A stretch of 64,000 nucleotides of DNA. It comes from Auriscalpium vulgare. Lineage: Eukaryota; Basidiomycota; Agaricomycetes; Russulales; Auriscalpiaceae. A program made the translations under genes and the position numbers. Positions 1-11,800 of this stretch are shown here, piece by piece (position 1 is the first letter of the stretch; each line of letters opens with the position of its first letter). Below the pieces are notes generated by a model. It saw only the letters and a program-made list of their open reading frames with translations. It was not told the DNA's origin and made no database searches. Location: contig JAHBBC010000001.1 of the NCBI GenBank assembly GCA_019915015.1, forward strand, positions 3,720,001 through 3,784,000, given 5' to 3'.

Positions 1-293
1 AGAAGGCCGCGCTTTCCTCTCGTCGGTCCTTTCGCCACCTGCTTGCCCTTGTTATTCTTGGCCCGTTTGGCCGGTCGCGCCTCGGGGGCTTCGGATGAGG
101 CTCTCGAAAAGGCTGAAAAACACAGAAGTAACGCAGGCCTGATCAGCGGCCGCAAATGTCAGCGTTGGTGGAGCTTACCGTCAGAAAAGCCTCCATCGTC
201 GTCGGTATTCTCGTCGGTATTCTGGTCATCGTCTGGCTGCAAGGGACGCTTCGAGGGGAGCTTGCCGGTGGTACTGCGAGTCGCGACGGGCAT
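1..293 (-). CDS. N-terminus of an unrecognised lysine-rich protein (partial)
   Basis: An ATG at 293 on the minus strand opens a reading frame starting MPVATRSTTGKLPSKRP, followed by an acidic Asp/Asn/Glu-rich patch. A consensus intron (GTAAGC donor at 178, TTTTTCAG acceptor ending at 113, 66 nt) joins in frame to a second exon rich in Ala, Lys and Arg (for example PAKRAKNNKGKQ) that runs off the left edge. The basic second exon resembles a nuclear localisation or nucleic-acid-binding tail, but there is no recognisable domain and I assign no function. The gene is divergent from the CLC gene at 687, so the two probably share the 294-686 promoter region. Confidence 0.5.
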
Positions 294-686
294 GATTGAA
301 GGTTGACGAGAGGGCCAGATGATGTATAGGTCAAGATGATTGCATGCTTGAAAGACTCAAAGAGGGCCCGGCCGGGCACTGCAGGTCGCGTCCCGCCGTG
401 AAGTTCTCACGAGTGCATGTGACCGACTCCCCGCACGGACGTCCGAGTCGTACATAGGAAGGAACCGGGCTGCCCGGTGAGGAAATGACACGACGTACTT
501 ACATGAAGCATCCATACGTTTGCCTGCAGATGCAAAACACAGTCACTACTATGTCGATGTCAATAAGTGGCATCGCTCTACTGGACAGCTAGGGTTAGGT
601 CGCCGGATCAGGCGGGCTCTGCTGCCGGACAAGGCCAGCTGCCACTGCAGCCTGCCCGGGCTGGCAGCGTCGCTTGAGCGTCGCCC
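294..686. promoter_or_regulatory. Divergent intergenic region
   Basis: This 393 bp space lies between the start codons of the partial minus-strand gene (293) and the CLC gene (687). It should hold both promoters and 5' leaders. Several overlapping open frames begin here but none resembles a protein. I see no clear TATA element. Confidence 0.35.
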
Positions 687-3600
687 ATGGCCAGCGCAGC
701 CCCGTCCCAACGGACGCAGTCCACCGTCTCCGTCGCGTCCACCGCCACCGAGGTGCCCTCAGGGCCTCTCAGCGGGCCGTCCAACACCACCTGGCGCCGC
801 CAGCGACTCCTTCACATCGGCTCGCGCTCAACACTTCCCGGCGTTCCCGCCGACCACCGCGATTCGTCCACAGAGACATCTCCTCTCGTGCCTACGCGCC
901 CGGAACTGTTTGCAAACCACTCGTCCTACGGAACGCTGCCGACCCCTCGAGTTTCCCAGCGACCGTCCTTTCGCGCCCGCCATGGGCTTCCTGCACTGCC
1001 CACGCTGAGCCTGTCCAAGCGCTCCTCCTCCATTCCCGCCTCGCCCCCTCCACAGCCCTGGTCCGCGCCCTACGATCGTGCCTCGTTCTTCCGCATCTCA
1101 ACCCAGCGGCCCATCTCTGCATATGACGCACTCGCCTCGACACACGGCGATCTCCTCGACGCGGACGCCAAGACCAACGGTGTTCGCGTTTGGTACTCGT
1201 CCTTCTCATCCATCGATTGGCTTCATGACGCCATCAAGGACTCCGCGCGTGTCTTCCACATTCGCCGACGCAGGTCTTTCCGAGGCCGCGTGCGCACCGC
1301 GTTGGATAAATCTATGGGATGGGTCATCGTCACCATCGTCGGCTTCCTGACCGCTGTCACAGCCTTCCTCATCGTCCGAAGCGAGCAGTGGCTCTTCGAT
1401 ATCAAGGACGGATATTGTGAGACGAGCTGGCTGAAGGCAAAGCGTTTCTGCTGTCCCATGTCTCCGGAGGCCATCCTCACCGGGGCTACTGTCTTCGAGG
1501 AGGACGCGTGCGATACCTGGAGGACCTGGAGTCATCTTCTCACCAAGCCAGGAGCGCGAGAATCGGCGCAGCTTTCCGCTGGCTACGTGTCCTACGCGTT
1601 CTTTGCTGTAAGTCTCAGCCGCTGGGGATGTCCTCACGTCTAATTGCCCTTTTCGCAGCTCCTCCTAGCAGGGCTATCGGCACTTCTCACAATACACCTT
1701 ACTGCTTCAACGTCTTTCGTCACACGCAAGGACTCCGGTGTGCTCGCACCAGATTTCGACAATGCCGATGAAGCAGCTAAGCTATCTCCGCCCACGGAAC
1801 ATGTCTCAAAGCGCAAGGTGCTCTACTACGCTGCAGGCAGTGGGATTCCAGAAATTAAGACCATCCTTTCGGGCAAGTCCTTAGAACGCCCAAGTCTGCT
1901 CTAGCTCACGTTTGGGGAATATAGGCTTTGTGATCCATGGATACCTCGGTGGGCGAACGCTGTTCACCAAATCTGTCGGACTCGCGTTGTCCGTTGCCTC
2001 CGGCCTGTCGCTAGGGAAGGAGGGGCCTTTCGTTCACATAGCCAGCTGCATCGGCAATATAGTCAGCCGGTACTTCTCCAAGTACGAAACCAACGAAGGT
2101 CTGCATTGCACTGGCTTTTGTGCGCTCCTTCGTTCTTACGCTCCAATGTCATCCGTAGGCAAACGTCGTGAGATTTTGAGCGCTGCGAGTGCCGCTGGCG
2201 TTGCCGTGGCCTTCGGTGCACCCATCGGCGGTGTTCTGTTCAGTCTTGAGGAAGTCTCTTATTTCTTTCCGCCGAAGGTCAGCGCGGTCTTCTTAAATGA
2301 TTGCCCACGCTCTGACGTCTCTTGATCGTTGACAGGTGATGTGGCGCAGGTATGGTAGTCAAGATATACTGTATTACAGGCGTTAACTGTGGTCTCAATT
2401 TGCCAGCTTCTTCTGTGCCATGATCGCCGCCATGACACTGCGCTTCCTGGACCCCTTCGGTACTGGCAAACTGGTCCTCTTTCAGGTGACCTACGACAAG
2501 GTAAGCAAATGACGCCGTTGAGATGATGTGTCTGACCTCGTTTGTAGGACTGGCATGCGTACGAGCTCGTGCCCTTCCTCTTGCTGGGTGTTTTTGGCGG
2601 GGTCTTCGGTGCGTACTTCTCCAAACTCAACCATCGCTGGAGCCGCGACGTGCGCAACAAGACATGGCTCAAGACGCACCCCATCATGGAGGTCCTTTTG
2701 GTGAGCACGTCCCCTCTCCGATCGTGATCGGCATTCATCGAGTACTCGACGACGTCTAGGTCACCCTGGTGACGACCGCCTTCTCCTTCGTCAACCCATA
2801 TACGCGGATGGGCGGCACTGAGCTAGTGTACAACCTCTTCGCCGAATGCCGCACCGGCTCGCCGAACAACCACTCCGGGCTCTGCGTGCTGGACCCGGGC
2901 ACACAGGCGTGGCCGGTCATGCGCGCGATCTTCCTCGCGCTCATCGTGAAGGCCGCGCTGACTGTCGTCACGTTCGGCATCAAGCTGCCCGCAGGCATCT
3001 TCATCCCGACGCTCGGCGTCGGCGCGTGCGCGGGGCGCATCGTCGGCATCGCGGTGCAGTACGCGCAGTGGCGCGCGCCGGACTCTCCGATGTTCGCGTC
3101 GTGCGGCGGAGACCTGTCGTGCATCATCCCTGGGCTGTACGCCATGGTCGGCGCCGCGGCGGCGCTGTCCGGTGTGACGCGGACGACGGTCTCGCTGGCG
3201 GTCATCATGTTCGAGCTGACCGACACGCTGACCTATGCGGTGCCCGTCATGCTTGCGGTGCTGGTTGCGAAAACTGTGGCCGACGCGCTGGAGCCGAAAG
3301 GCATCTACGACCTTGTGATCGAGTAAGCAAAGTCCACGATTGCGTCGGATCTGCGCTAATGTTCCTCAAGGCTGTCCCAGCTTCCCTACCTCGACTCGAA
3401 GCATCAGCATGTCTGGGGTACGCTGCACGTCAGCGACGCCACAGACCGCGACGTTGATGTAATCCGCGTCGACCGCCCGAACACCGTGAAGTCGCTTCGA
3501 GACCAGCTCGCGGACCTCGTCTCGGCCGGCTACGCGGACACCGGCTTCCCGATCGTGCGCTCCGTGGACACAGGCTTCCGGCTTGCGGGATACATCGGCG

Positions 3601-4097
3601 CCAGCGAGCTCGAACATGCCCTTAGTGCGTTCCTTCGATCGACTGTCGGTCCCGTCTGACGGTTAGCTCAGGCATCGTCGCGGATGAAGCCGAGCACCCC
3701 GTCTACTTCCAAGGAGAGGGCCGATTCAACTTCGGCGAAATGTCTTCGTCCTCAATCTCGTCCATTGTGGAGGACGGCCCACGCATCGACCCGTTCAATT
3801 TCAGCGTCTACATGGATCAGGTGGGTGTTGCCCAGTGTGTCTCGCTAAGAGAAGGTCTTGACGGCAAACCCTAGGCTCCGCTGACGGTGAACATCAACTC
3901 ACCTTTGGAAATTGTGCAACAGTTTTTCGTCAAGTTGGGAGCCCGTTATGTCGTCGTAACCGATTCTGAGGGTCACTGTACGTCGTGCTGCACCTGCACC
4001 TGCGCGAGCATTGTTGACGCTTGGAACAGACGAAGGGGTTATCGACAAGAACGGTTGGCTTACCTTCTTGGGTGAGCTCGACGCAAAACTGCACTAG
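687..4097 (+). CDS. CLC-family chloride/proton exchanger
   Basis: Predicted 941-residue CLC antiporter of the eukaryotic ClC-3/4/5 and yeast Gef1 type, acting on endomembrane compartments. After about 208 cytosolic residues the membrane domain begins ([15 protein letters not shown]). It contains GSGIPEIK (chloride-binding loop), GKEGPFVH near residue 408 with the gating glutamate, and NEGKRREIL with the 'proton' glutamate expected of exchangers rather than channels. The C-terminal 230 or so residues (from ELSQLPYLD) match the tandem CBS region. Twelve exons: 687-1607, 1659-1872, 1925-2098, 2159-2277, 2336-2349, 2407-2500, 2548-2700, 2760-3322, 3371-3624, 3672-3820, 3875-3977, 4030-4097; the sum (2826 nt) is in frame. 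Intron 1873-1924 is GC-AG and exon 2336-2349 is only 14 nt. The start is the first ATG of the open frame. Confidence 0.93.
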
Positions 4098-4418
4098 CGT
4101 GCATCACGATCCTCAAGCGCATCAAGCATGCAGTGTATCTGCCCCAACACAACAAAGCTAACCAGCACCATTGACTGCATCTTTACCGCTCCGATCCATT
4201 TTTCTGAGTGAACTGATCCACAACTTGAATTTCTTCTCGCTTCTATCCCAGCATCTGTTTCGTAACACATACCAATTGTACTCCATGTCATTAGCATACC
4301 CGAATTCCAATAATTCTGAGGCTGTCACAACTGCGTCACGGTGACGGTCACGCTACGCGAACTCGATTCTAACGCGAGTTCTCCTCGTGCTTGCCTTCCT
4401 CCTTCAACTTACTTCACG
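4098..4418. other. Intergenic, CLC to SMD3
   Basis: A 321 bp AT-richer spacer holding the CLC 3' UTR and the SMD3 promoter/leader. The leader just before the ATG is pyrimidine-rich (ccttcctccttcaactt). No other feature was seen. Confidence 0.4.
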
Positions 4419-5022
4419 ATGAGCTCAGGCCTCGGTGTCCCCGTCAAGCTCCTCCACGAATCGCTCGGCCACATCATCACCGTCGAGCTCAAAACAGGCC
4501 AGCTCTACCGCGGCAAGCTCGCCGAAGGTGCGCCTCCCCGTGCACAATGGATAATCCAGATCGCTGACTGCCATCGCGCTTCCAGCTGAGGACAACCTGA
4601 ACATCTCGCTCAAGGACATCACTGTGACGGGCCGCGATGGGCGTGTGTCGCAACTAGACCAGGTGTACATCCGGGGGAGCATGGTGCGGTACTTTATCGT
4701 GCCGGACATGCTGCAAAATGCGCCCATGTGCGTAGCATCTGTGTTTTTCGGCGCATGTCCTTGATCTGACTGCGCGCGCAGGTTCAAGCGTGTGGGGCCG
4801 AATGCTATGCGGGGAAGAGGTATCGGTACAGCGCGTGGACGCGCAACGATCATGAGGGGTGCGTTCTTGCTCTGCCTCCTCTTTCTGCGTATACTAACCG
4901 ATGGCCTCTTTTTCTAGCGAACGGTATGCACTTCTTATATCATTCCACTTCTCTTGCTCACACCCGTCTTTTCAGCGCGTCGCGGCCGTGGTGTTCCCGC
5001 AGCGAGAGGAATCAGGCGGTGA
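4419..5022 (+). CDS. SMD3: Small nuclear ribonucleoprotein Sm D3
   Basis: A 126-residue core spliceosomal Sm protein, part of the heptameric Sm ring on U1, U2, U4 and U5 snRNAs. The N-terminus ([20 protein letters not shown]) gives the Sm1 motif. The Sm2 motif is present ([16 protein letters not shown]), followed by an RG-rich tail ([15 protein letters not shown] ... [14 protein letters not shown]) typical of D3 and a target for arginine methylation and SMN-type binding. Exons: 4419-4527, 4586-4727, 4782-4858, 4918-4923, 4976-5022, total 381 nt. The fourth exon is just 6 nt (CGAACG) and is needed to keep both frame and the conserved MRANARRGRG sequence. Length matches the family. Confidence 0.95.
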
Positions 5023-5440
5023 ATCGATGTGTACTAAGGTTTACTTATTGCTTGTACTTCTTCATCCTCCCTGTCCAAGTCTTTTTGATGCTGTGCATAT
5101 CTTCAGTACGCCATCACTGGCAGGTTGTCGCGTGAGATCATGCCTTGCACTTCCCTAGGGAATCTGTACGACTGTGAAGCGTCGAGTATGTACTGTCTCG
5201 AACTTCCCACGCCAATCGTTACTACCGCGGGGACATGTCTAAAATCCAAAATTCAGTCCACTCATAAATCTCGTCTGACGATCGAGTCTTCTGGCATAAA
5301 CTACTTGCAAGCAGTGAGATTGTCAGACAAGACGCCGGCCCGGACAGTGAAGGAGTCCCAAGTCTTCCGGAATCCGCGTTGCCTACCACCTCCCGCACCG
5401 GTCCTCATTAACATTGCGCACCGACCAATCCAATTAGTTT
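5023..5440. other. Intergenic, SMD3 to COG2
   Basis: A 418 bp spacer with the SMD3 3' UTR and the COG2 promoter. Two CCAAT pentamers (accaatccaatta, 5423-5435) sit immediately before the COG2 ATG. They are unusually close to the start, so their role is uncertain. No coding potential was recognised. Confidence 0.35.
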
Positions 5441-8400
5441 ATGGACGTGGCAAGTACTCCCGCGGCATCCAGCACCTCCCGCGACCCCTTCGAGCTTGAA
5501 CGTCTCGCCGAGGAGCTCGAAGCGCGAGAGCTCGCGCATGCGTACGCTCCGGGCGCCGACCTCCCGCTCTACACACCTCTCGCGCACACCAACCCCTTCT
5601 TCACTGCAGAGACGTTCAATGTCGAAGAGTTCTTGCTCTCACGCGCTCATACCTCTCTGCCCGACCTGCGCTCGGAGCTGCGCGACTACCTGGCCGTGCT
5701 GAAGGAGGAGTTGGTGAAGCTCATCAACGACGACTACGAGGCGTTTATCAGTCTCAGCACGGACCTGAGGGGAGAGGGGGCTCGACTTGCGCGGCTGCAA
5801 TGGCCACTGGCGGAGCTGAAGGGCCAAATACTGGTGCGTGTATGACCCAAATTGACAGCATGCGGCATCACTCACGGCTACCCAGGAGTCTCGCCAACAA
5901 CTTCATCTGGTGCAGGATGCCATCCAAACAAAGCTCAAGAAGCGATCAAGTCTTCGCGACGAAAAGGTGCGCCTCGCCCGTCACTTCCTGACATGATGTC
6001 CGTGACGTTGACGAACCTTCGCCCCAGACGTACCTGCACCTACTCCTGAAGATCTCGGAGTCCGTGACAAGGCTCGAGTCGCTCCTCCTCATCGCAGCTC
6101 CGGACAATGCATCGTCACCCCAACTGAAGTCTATGCCTCTTACAAGTACAATGAGCGGCGAGGACGCACAGGATGACCGGTATGCGCATACTCCACTCTT
6201 CGATCCTGTCTCCTACAACTTGTCAGGTCTCGCGGGAGTCGCGCCAAGCATCTCGGACGCGTGGCCACTGAATACACGCAGCTCTTGTATCACGTATCAA
6301 AAGCCCAGACGGAGACACAGTCTGCATTCGTAGACGAAATCCAATGGGTTTGTGAGCTACCCTCGTGACTGATGCGCTGCACTTTCTCATGCCAGTTCTT
6401 TTGCGTTTGTGCAGCGAATCAACCGCATACAATCCACGCTGTCGTCTGATCTGGACCACTTTTTCTCTACCACCGTCTTGTCCCTCCGCGGCAGCAAGCT
6501 CACCGAGGTCGAGAAGACAAAGCGCGCAGCAGACCTCGCTGAGTGTTTACGGACGTACGACATTCTGGGGCTTTGGCGCGACGCGGAAGATGTCCTTAGG
6601 CGCGACGTCGTGCGCGAGTTTGTCAAGAAAGTGAGCATACTCATATACTGTATGAGAAGACATAAACAGACGATCACCTTAGACCATCTACTCTGGCGCA
6701 TTGCAAGCTCCTCACACACCACTTGTTCCACGGACACCATTCCCCATCCGACCTGGTAACCCGGCACCTGTCACTGCCTCTCATCCCCGTATGCCCTACA
6801 CGCCGTTCACCGCGTTCGCGTCATCCGACAACCCCTTCTCTGCCGCGCTGGCATCCGCCCCGCTTCTTGACGAGACAGAAAACCCCCTCGCAGCTTTGTA
6901 CAACAACATCCTCAAATTCATTGAGCGTGATCTCAAGCGCATCATGGATGTTGCGGAGAAAGTAAGCTCAAAGACGAGCGTGAAACCAGGGCTGGGGACC
7001 CTTGTCGTGCCCGGCACTCCACCACTGAAGGCGGTGAAGTCTGATGGCCAAGACCGGCACGATGTCTTCGAAATCCTGGGGAATGTCATCTGGACTGAGA
7101 TCGGGCGAGCCATAATGGACGAGCTTGGAAGCGTTGTCTTTGCTGCAGGGAAGCCAGACGAATTCCGCAGAGTACGTGTTCAACACTTGGTCTGACAACG
7201 AATGTCTAGCTCAACAAGGTACTTGCAGAATCACGAAACAACCCAAGCCTTCATTCGTTCTGTGCAGCACCTTGCGCCGTCAGCACATTCCGTGGAAGCC
7301 ATGATCTCGCATCCCGTGTATCTCGCATTCGAGCGTCGGTGGCAACTCCCTGTGTATTTCCAACTTCGCTGGAAGGAGATAGTGACCCGTCTTGAAGCCG
7401 CGTTATCTGCGACGAAGCTGGAGCCTAGTCCAAGTCGAGGTTGGTTCTGTCCCTCGAATTCGTTGAGGAATACTCAAACAGCTAGCGCAGATATCGATCC
7501 GTTTGTGTTGGCTCCTTCAGCAGCCGTATGGAGTGGTATATCGGCGTGCTGGAGCTCAGATGTCTACATCCCTGCGCTCGGTCATCGGTTTTGGAAGTTC
7601 ACTCTCCAGCTCCTGAGTCGTTATCGTACCTGGCTCGAGAGCAGCGTCCCTCGACTCGATCCCATTGCAAAAGTTGCCGCCACAGAAAGGGTAGGCCAGA
7701 AGTGCTAATTTATCAGAGCATGAGCTCACATCTCAATGTAGCTATCAACTTCAGCTGGGACACCCCCATCGCTCACACGGTCTTCGACGCCAAACCCGAC
7801 GTCGGAGCCAGGCCTGGCGGAGAACGCAGTTGCAGACGACGCCACTCTGAAACAGCTAGCGGCCGCCCTCACTGACATTCGGGCGATGGAAACACAAGTC
7901 TGGAAGTTGTGGCGGGAAGAAGTGGGCATCATGCTACCTAGCGCATCTGATGAGGACGAACCCGACGATGTCAGCGCCGAAGGTAATACCATCGACTATC
8001 ATCTCCTCCTGTGCTGACTCTCACACCAGACGCGCTACGCCACACTCTCTCGACACTTACATCCTTGATGCCGCCCATGTCCAACCAAATTGTCGCCATT
8101 CTCACCAAGCGCGCCTGCGATGCGCTGCTTCCCGTTCGCTCCATACCGTCACAATTCCGCGCCATGTCGAACAAGAAGCTACCGGCAGAACCTAGTTACT
8201 TCGTCGCGTCCATCCTCCGCCCTGTCAAACACTTCTTTTCCATTGGCACTGGTGAGGGCCCCGGCCGTGCGCTGAAGGCAGATTACCTCAAGCCGTACTC
8301 AGAGGAGGTCGTCGAGAGTGTTGCGCAGAGGTAAGCGTGCGCCTTTGGGCTCCTCGAAGATCGCTGACCGGAACAAGGTACATGTTCTACCTCACATCCA

Positions 8401-8723
8401 TGCGGAAGACCGAAGAGTCTCTTCGACGCTTGAAGAAGGGAAAGAAGCCAGCGTTCTCGCTTTTCGGCAGCTCGACGGCCACGAAGGAGGATGACACACG
8501 TGACGAGGAGCGTATCAGTACGCAGATGATCTTGGACGTGGAGGCTTTTGGCAAGGACGCCGAATCGCTCGGTGTTAACGTGGCTGGAAACGCGACCTTC
8601 CAGGCGTTGAACGACATGGTGCACACGAGCATCAGCGATGGTAAGGATCCTGACCTACAACTTACGAAGCGCTCACCCGGTTGCGCTTCAATAGATGCAC
8701 CGCCAACGCCCTCGACATCCTAA
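5441..8723 (+). CDS. COG2: Conserved oligomeric Golgi complex subunit 2
   Basis: Component of the COG tether, lobe A, which captures retrograde vesicles at the Golgi. The first exon carries the COG2 N-terminal signature (NPFFTAETFNVEEFLLSR, then DYLAVLKEELVKLINDDYEA and LSTDLRG), followed by a helical region (ESRQQLHLVQDAIQTKLKKR). The C-terminal region (SILRPVKHFFSIGTGEGPG, then YMFYLTSMRKTEESLRRLKK) matches the COG2 C-terminal domain. At least eight short introns split it; the first donor follows KGQIL (about 5832), and the last exon encodes DAPPTPSTS before the TAA at 8721. ATG 5441 is the first in frame and begins MDVASTPAASSTSRDPF. It converges on VPS8 with only 99 bp between the stop codons. 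Confidence 0.88.
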
Positions 8724-8822
8724 ATAGCTGCGACACATAATATTATGATTATGCGAGAGATATCCCGGAACATAAGTGCATGTTAGTATACAGTGCTAAG
8801 TCAAGAGCGTAGATCCGACGGG

Positions 8823-11800
8823 TCAACAAGAAACATGGTATATGGTCCCAGTCCGAGAAACTGTAATTTTGCTGTCCGCGCCTGTCTCCACGGCGCCCGG
8901 CCCCGCCTGCTTCGCCGGCAGTAACGGCTTTCGACACCGCTCGCAGATCCCGCGCCCAAGGGCCGGCCGCCAGCCCTTCACGCGCTCCTTTGACAGGTCC
9001 TCGATCGTCTCAAAGACATCGCGATCGAGCAGATGCTTGGTGATGATCAGCAAGTCGCCTTCGGAGCGGTACGACTCCATCATGCTCGTCAGGATCATGC
9101 GGAACTCCGTGTAAGGCGTGCCCGTCGCGGAGCGTGATGTGGCGTCCACGAGGCGCTTGAACAGGCGCGGGAAGGACACGCCGCGCGAGGAGCTGACAGA
9201 CACCAGTGAGGAGAAAGTCTCCTGCACCAGTGAGCGAAGGGCGAAGAGCGTGCGGCGTTCGAGCTGCACAAGCGCGTTGTTGTCAGCGTCCGCTTCTGGG
9301 GCAGAAAGTGCCTGTGGAGAGCAACAGCCCGACACAGATTGCACCGACGTGATCTGCGTCCGCAGGAGCTGGAACCACAGATCCTCCACGGCGACTTCCA
9401 CCGATGGCCCACGCGAGCGCTCCAAGCACACCGACACACCCATCCGCCCGACCGTCTCGATACTGTCCAAAAGCTGCCCCAGGTCGGCCTCCTGTTGTGC
9501 GAAGGACTCAGACGGCTGTGCGACCTTCTGCCCTATTTTCGCAGACAGTCGCGCATCGAACGTTTCTGCTCTGGACAACGCGCCTGCAGCGTCGCCCTGC
9601 CAGTTGAGTGCCCAGACCACGGCCTCCAAAACTCCGTGCTCTTCGCAGGTACGAAGTGCGTGGTCCCAATCGATCGCATTCGCGGGCATGTGCTTCAGCG
9701 CCGGAATGACGCCTGCAGCATCGATCTGGCATTGCAACGACAGATAGAGCTGGCGGAGCGACTGTGACACATGCACAGACGGGATCTTCGATGTCGACGC
9801 CGCGGGAGCGCCGTCGTCCTGATCCTCGGCTGCAGGGGGCCCGAGCAAGGTGCGGAGGTAAGCGAAGCGTTTGTGATCTGCGTCCGAATCCATGGAGGAC
9901 ACCGCTTGCTCGTGCAGCGCAGGCGCATGCTTGTCAACGAGAGTAGCCGTCTCCACGATGCTCGCGCTGAGCAATGCCGGGAGTGCATTGGACACCGTTT
10001 CCAGAAGGTCGTCTGGAATGGCATCCTTGTTCGCGTGAGCCGCCGCCGTCAAAATGTGTTCTGCATTGGAGAAGATCTCGGCCGAGGCAAGGTCGGGATC
10101 ATGCAGATACGCCAGGAGCAGCGGAGCGAAGTCCCCATCCCGCTGATGCCACGACCGGAGGATTCGGTAGAACCGCGCCTCCTCAAACAGGCGCAAAAGT
10201 CTTTCGGTCTCGTGCGGTGTGTACGCCGACAGGAGATACTCCGCCGCCAGCTGCCGGTCTTCCCGCGTGTCGAGGTCCGGATCGCTGGCGAGTCCGATGA
10301 GAACATTGTGCAGGGTGCTAGGCGGCAGCTGGAAGAGATTGTAGTACTTCGAGACGTTGCGCGCGATGAATATGTTGACGAAGGTCATGTCAGCGTGCGA
10401 CAAGCCGGGAGTGGACAGAATTTCGAGGAAAATCTTGACGATGACCAAACGACTGGGTCCTTGGCTTTCGTCATTGAAATATGAGTCTTCCAACGCCATA
10501 TCCAGGGAATGCAGGAACGCTTCGGCATCGAACCGAAGAAGTAGCCGGCAGTAAGGATACGTCGGCTCCACCCCACCGTCCTCCTCTGCAGTCAGGACAA
10601 GCTTTCCATCGTCACCATGTGGCCACACGTCGGAGCGTCCATGAAACAGGAAGGCGTAGATAACGCGCTTCGCCTGCGTCGCCTCCTCTTCGTCCAACGG
10701 CTCCTCGCTCGGGTACGTGAGACCAGTGAGGATGTCAGCCAGGTAGGGGTAGACCTTATATGCGCTGAGGATGATGGGCTCCAGCAGTTCTTCGTCCTCA
10801 ATCGCCGTGCGAGAAGAAGCCTGTGATCTTGTAGCCGCTTCCCGACGCACTTGCATGATTTTGCGGATGAGGCCCAGCATCTCCACGACCGGCGCGACGT
10901 AGTCCCGCATGGCCCGCGTGTATACGTAGATCAGCGCATCGTACAGCCTGTATGTCTGACATAAATGAACCGCCTGATTGATGTCCAAGCACTCTGGGTC
11001 TATGTGCCAGATGACGCGTTCGGCGCGGTCTGGTTGATGGTCGTCGGCGTGCATCTTGATGAGGCGCTGAGTAATTCGGGGAGGGACATGATGGATGTCG
11101 TTGTCCAGGATGAACACCTCCAGCTGTTCAAGATAAATCCTCGTGATGCCGGCATCGTCATATGCCTGGAACAGATCCTCGAAGAGGAAATCCAAGTCAT
11201 CCAGCGCGATGCATGCCCGAGCACTTGTAGCCACCAGGTTCTCGAAGAGCGACGTCCGGTCCACGCCCCGACCATCGGCTGTGACGTGAGTCATGTCCGT
11301 CATCCGGTCCTCTGAGAAAGCATAGCGCGTCGACGCTACCATGAGCTCGCGCATTTTGCCCCCAACAACGGTCTTCATCTGCTCGGGGTCATCGGGCAGG
11401 CCGTTCTTGTTGCCAGGCGCATTGCCGACATAGTACGAACGCGTCAAGTCGATAGCGCTGAGGAAATCGCCTTCCTGCACGTATGCCAGCACTCGATCCG
11501 CCCATGTGAGGAGGGTGCCGACTTGCACTTCGTGCCGTCCCTGTCAACATGATTTGTCAAAAGCGCCGGAGTCCCAGTGGAAAGAAATGGTGGCTTACAA
11601 GAAGGAACAGCTTTCCCTTGTATGTTCGCACACTATGCGCAATGTCGGCCACGGATTCTGTGTAAGATACCGATCCCGTCATTGTGGCAGCCAGAGTCGG
11701 TGAGAGCAGAGTCGACGGATCCATATGGACGTGCTCCACCAGCTCGGACGTGCGGACATCATACACCTCTAACGCGGATGCGGTGACAGCGATGATTTGC

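Noticed and set aside
8842..11315. Several long plus-strand open frames across VPS8
   Set aside because: They are shadows of the VPS8 coding sequence, produced by high GC at third positions.
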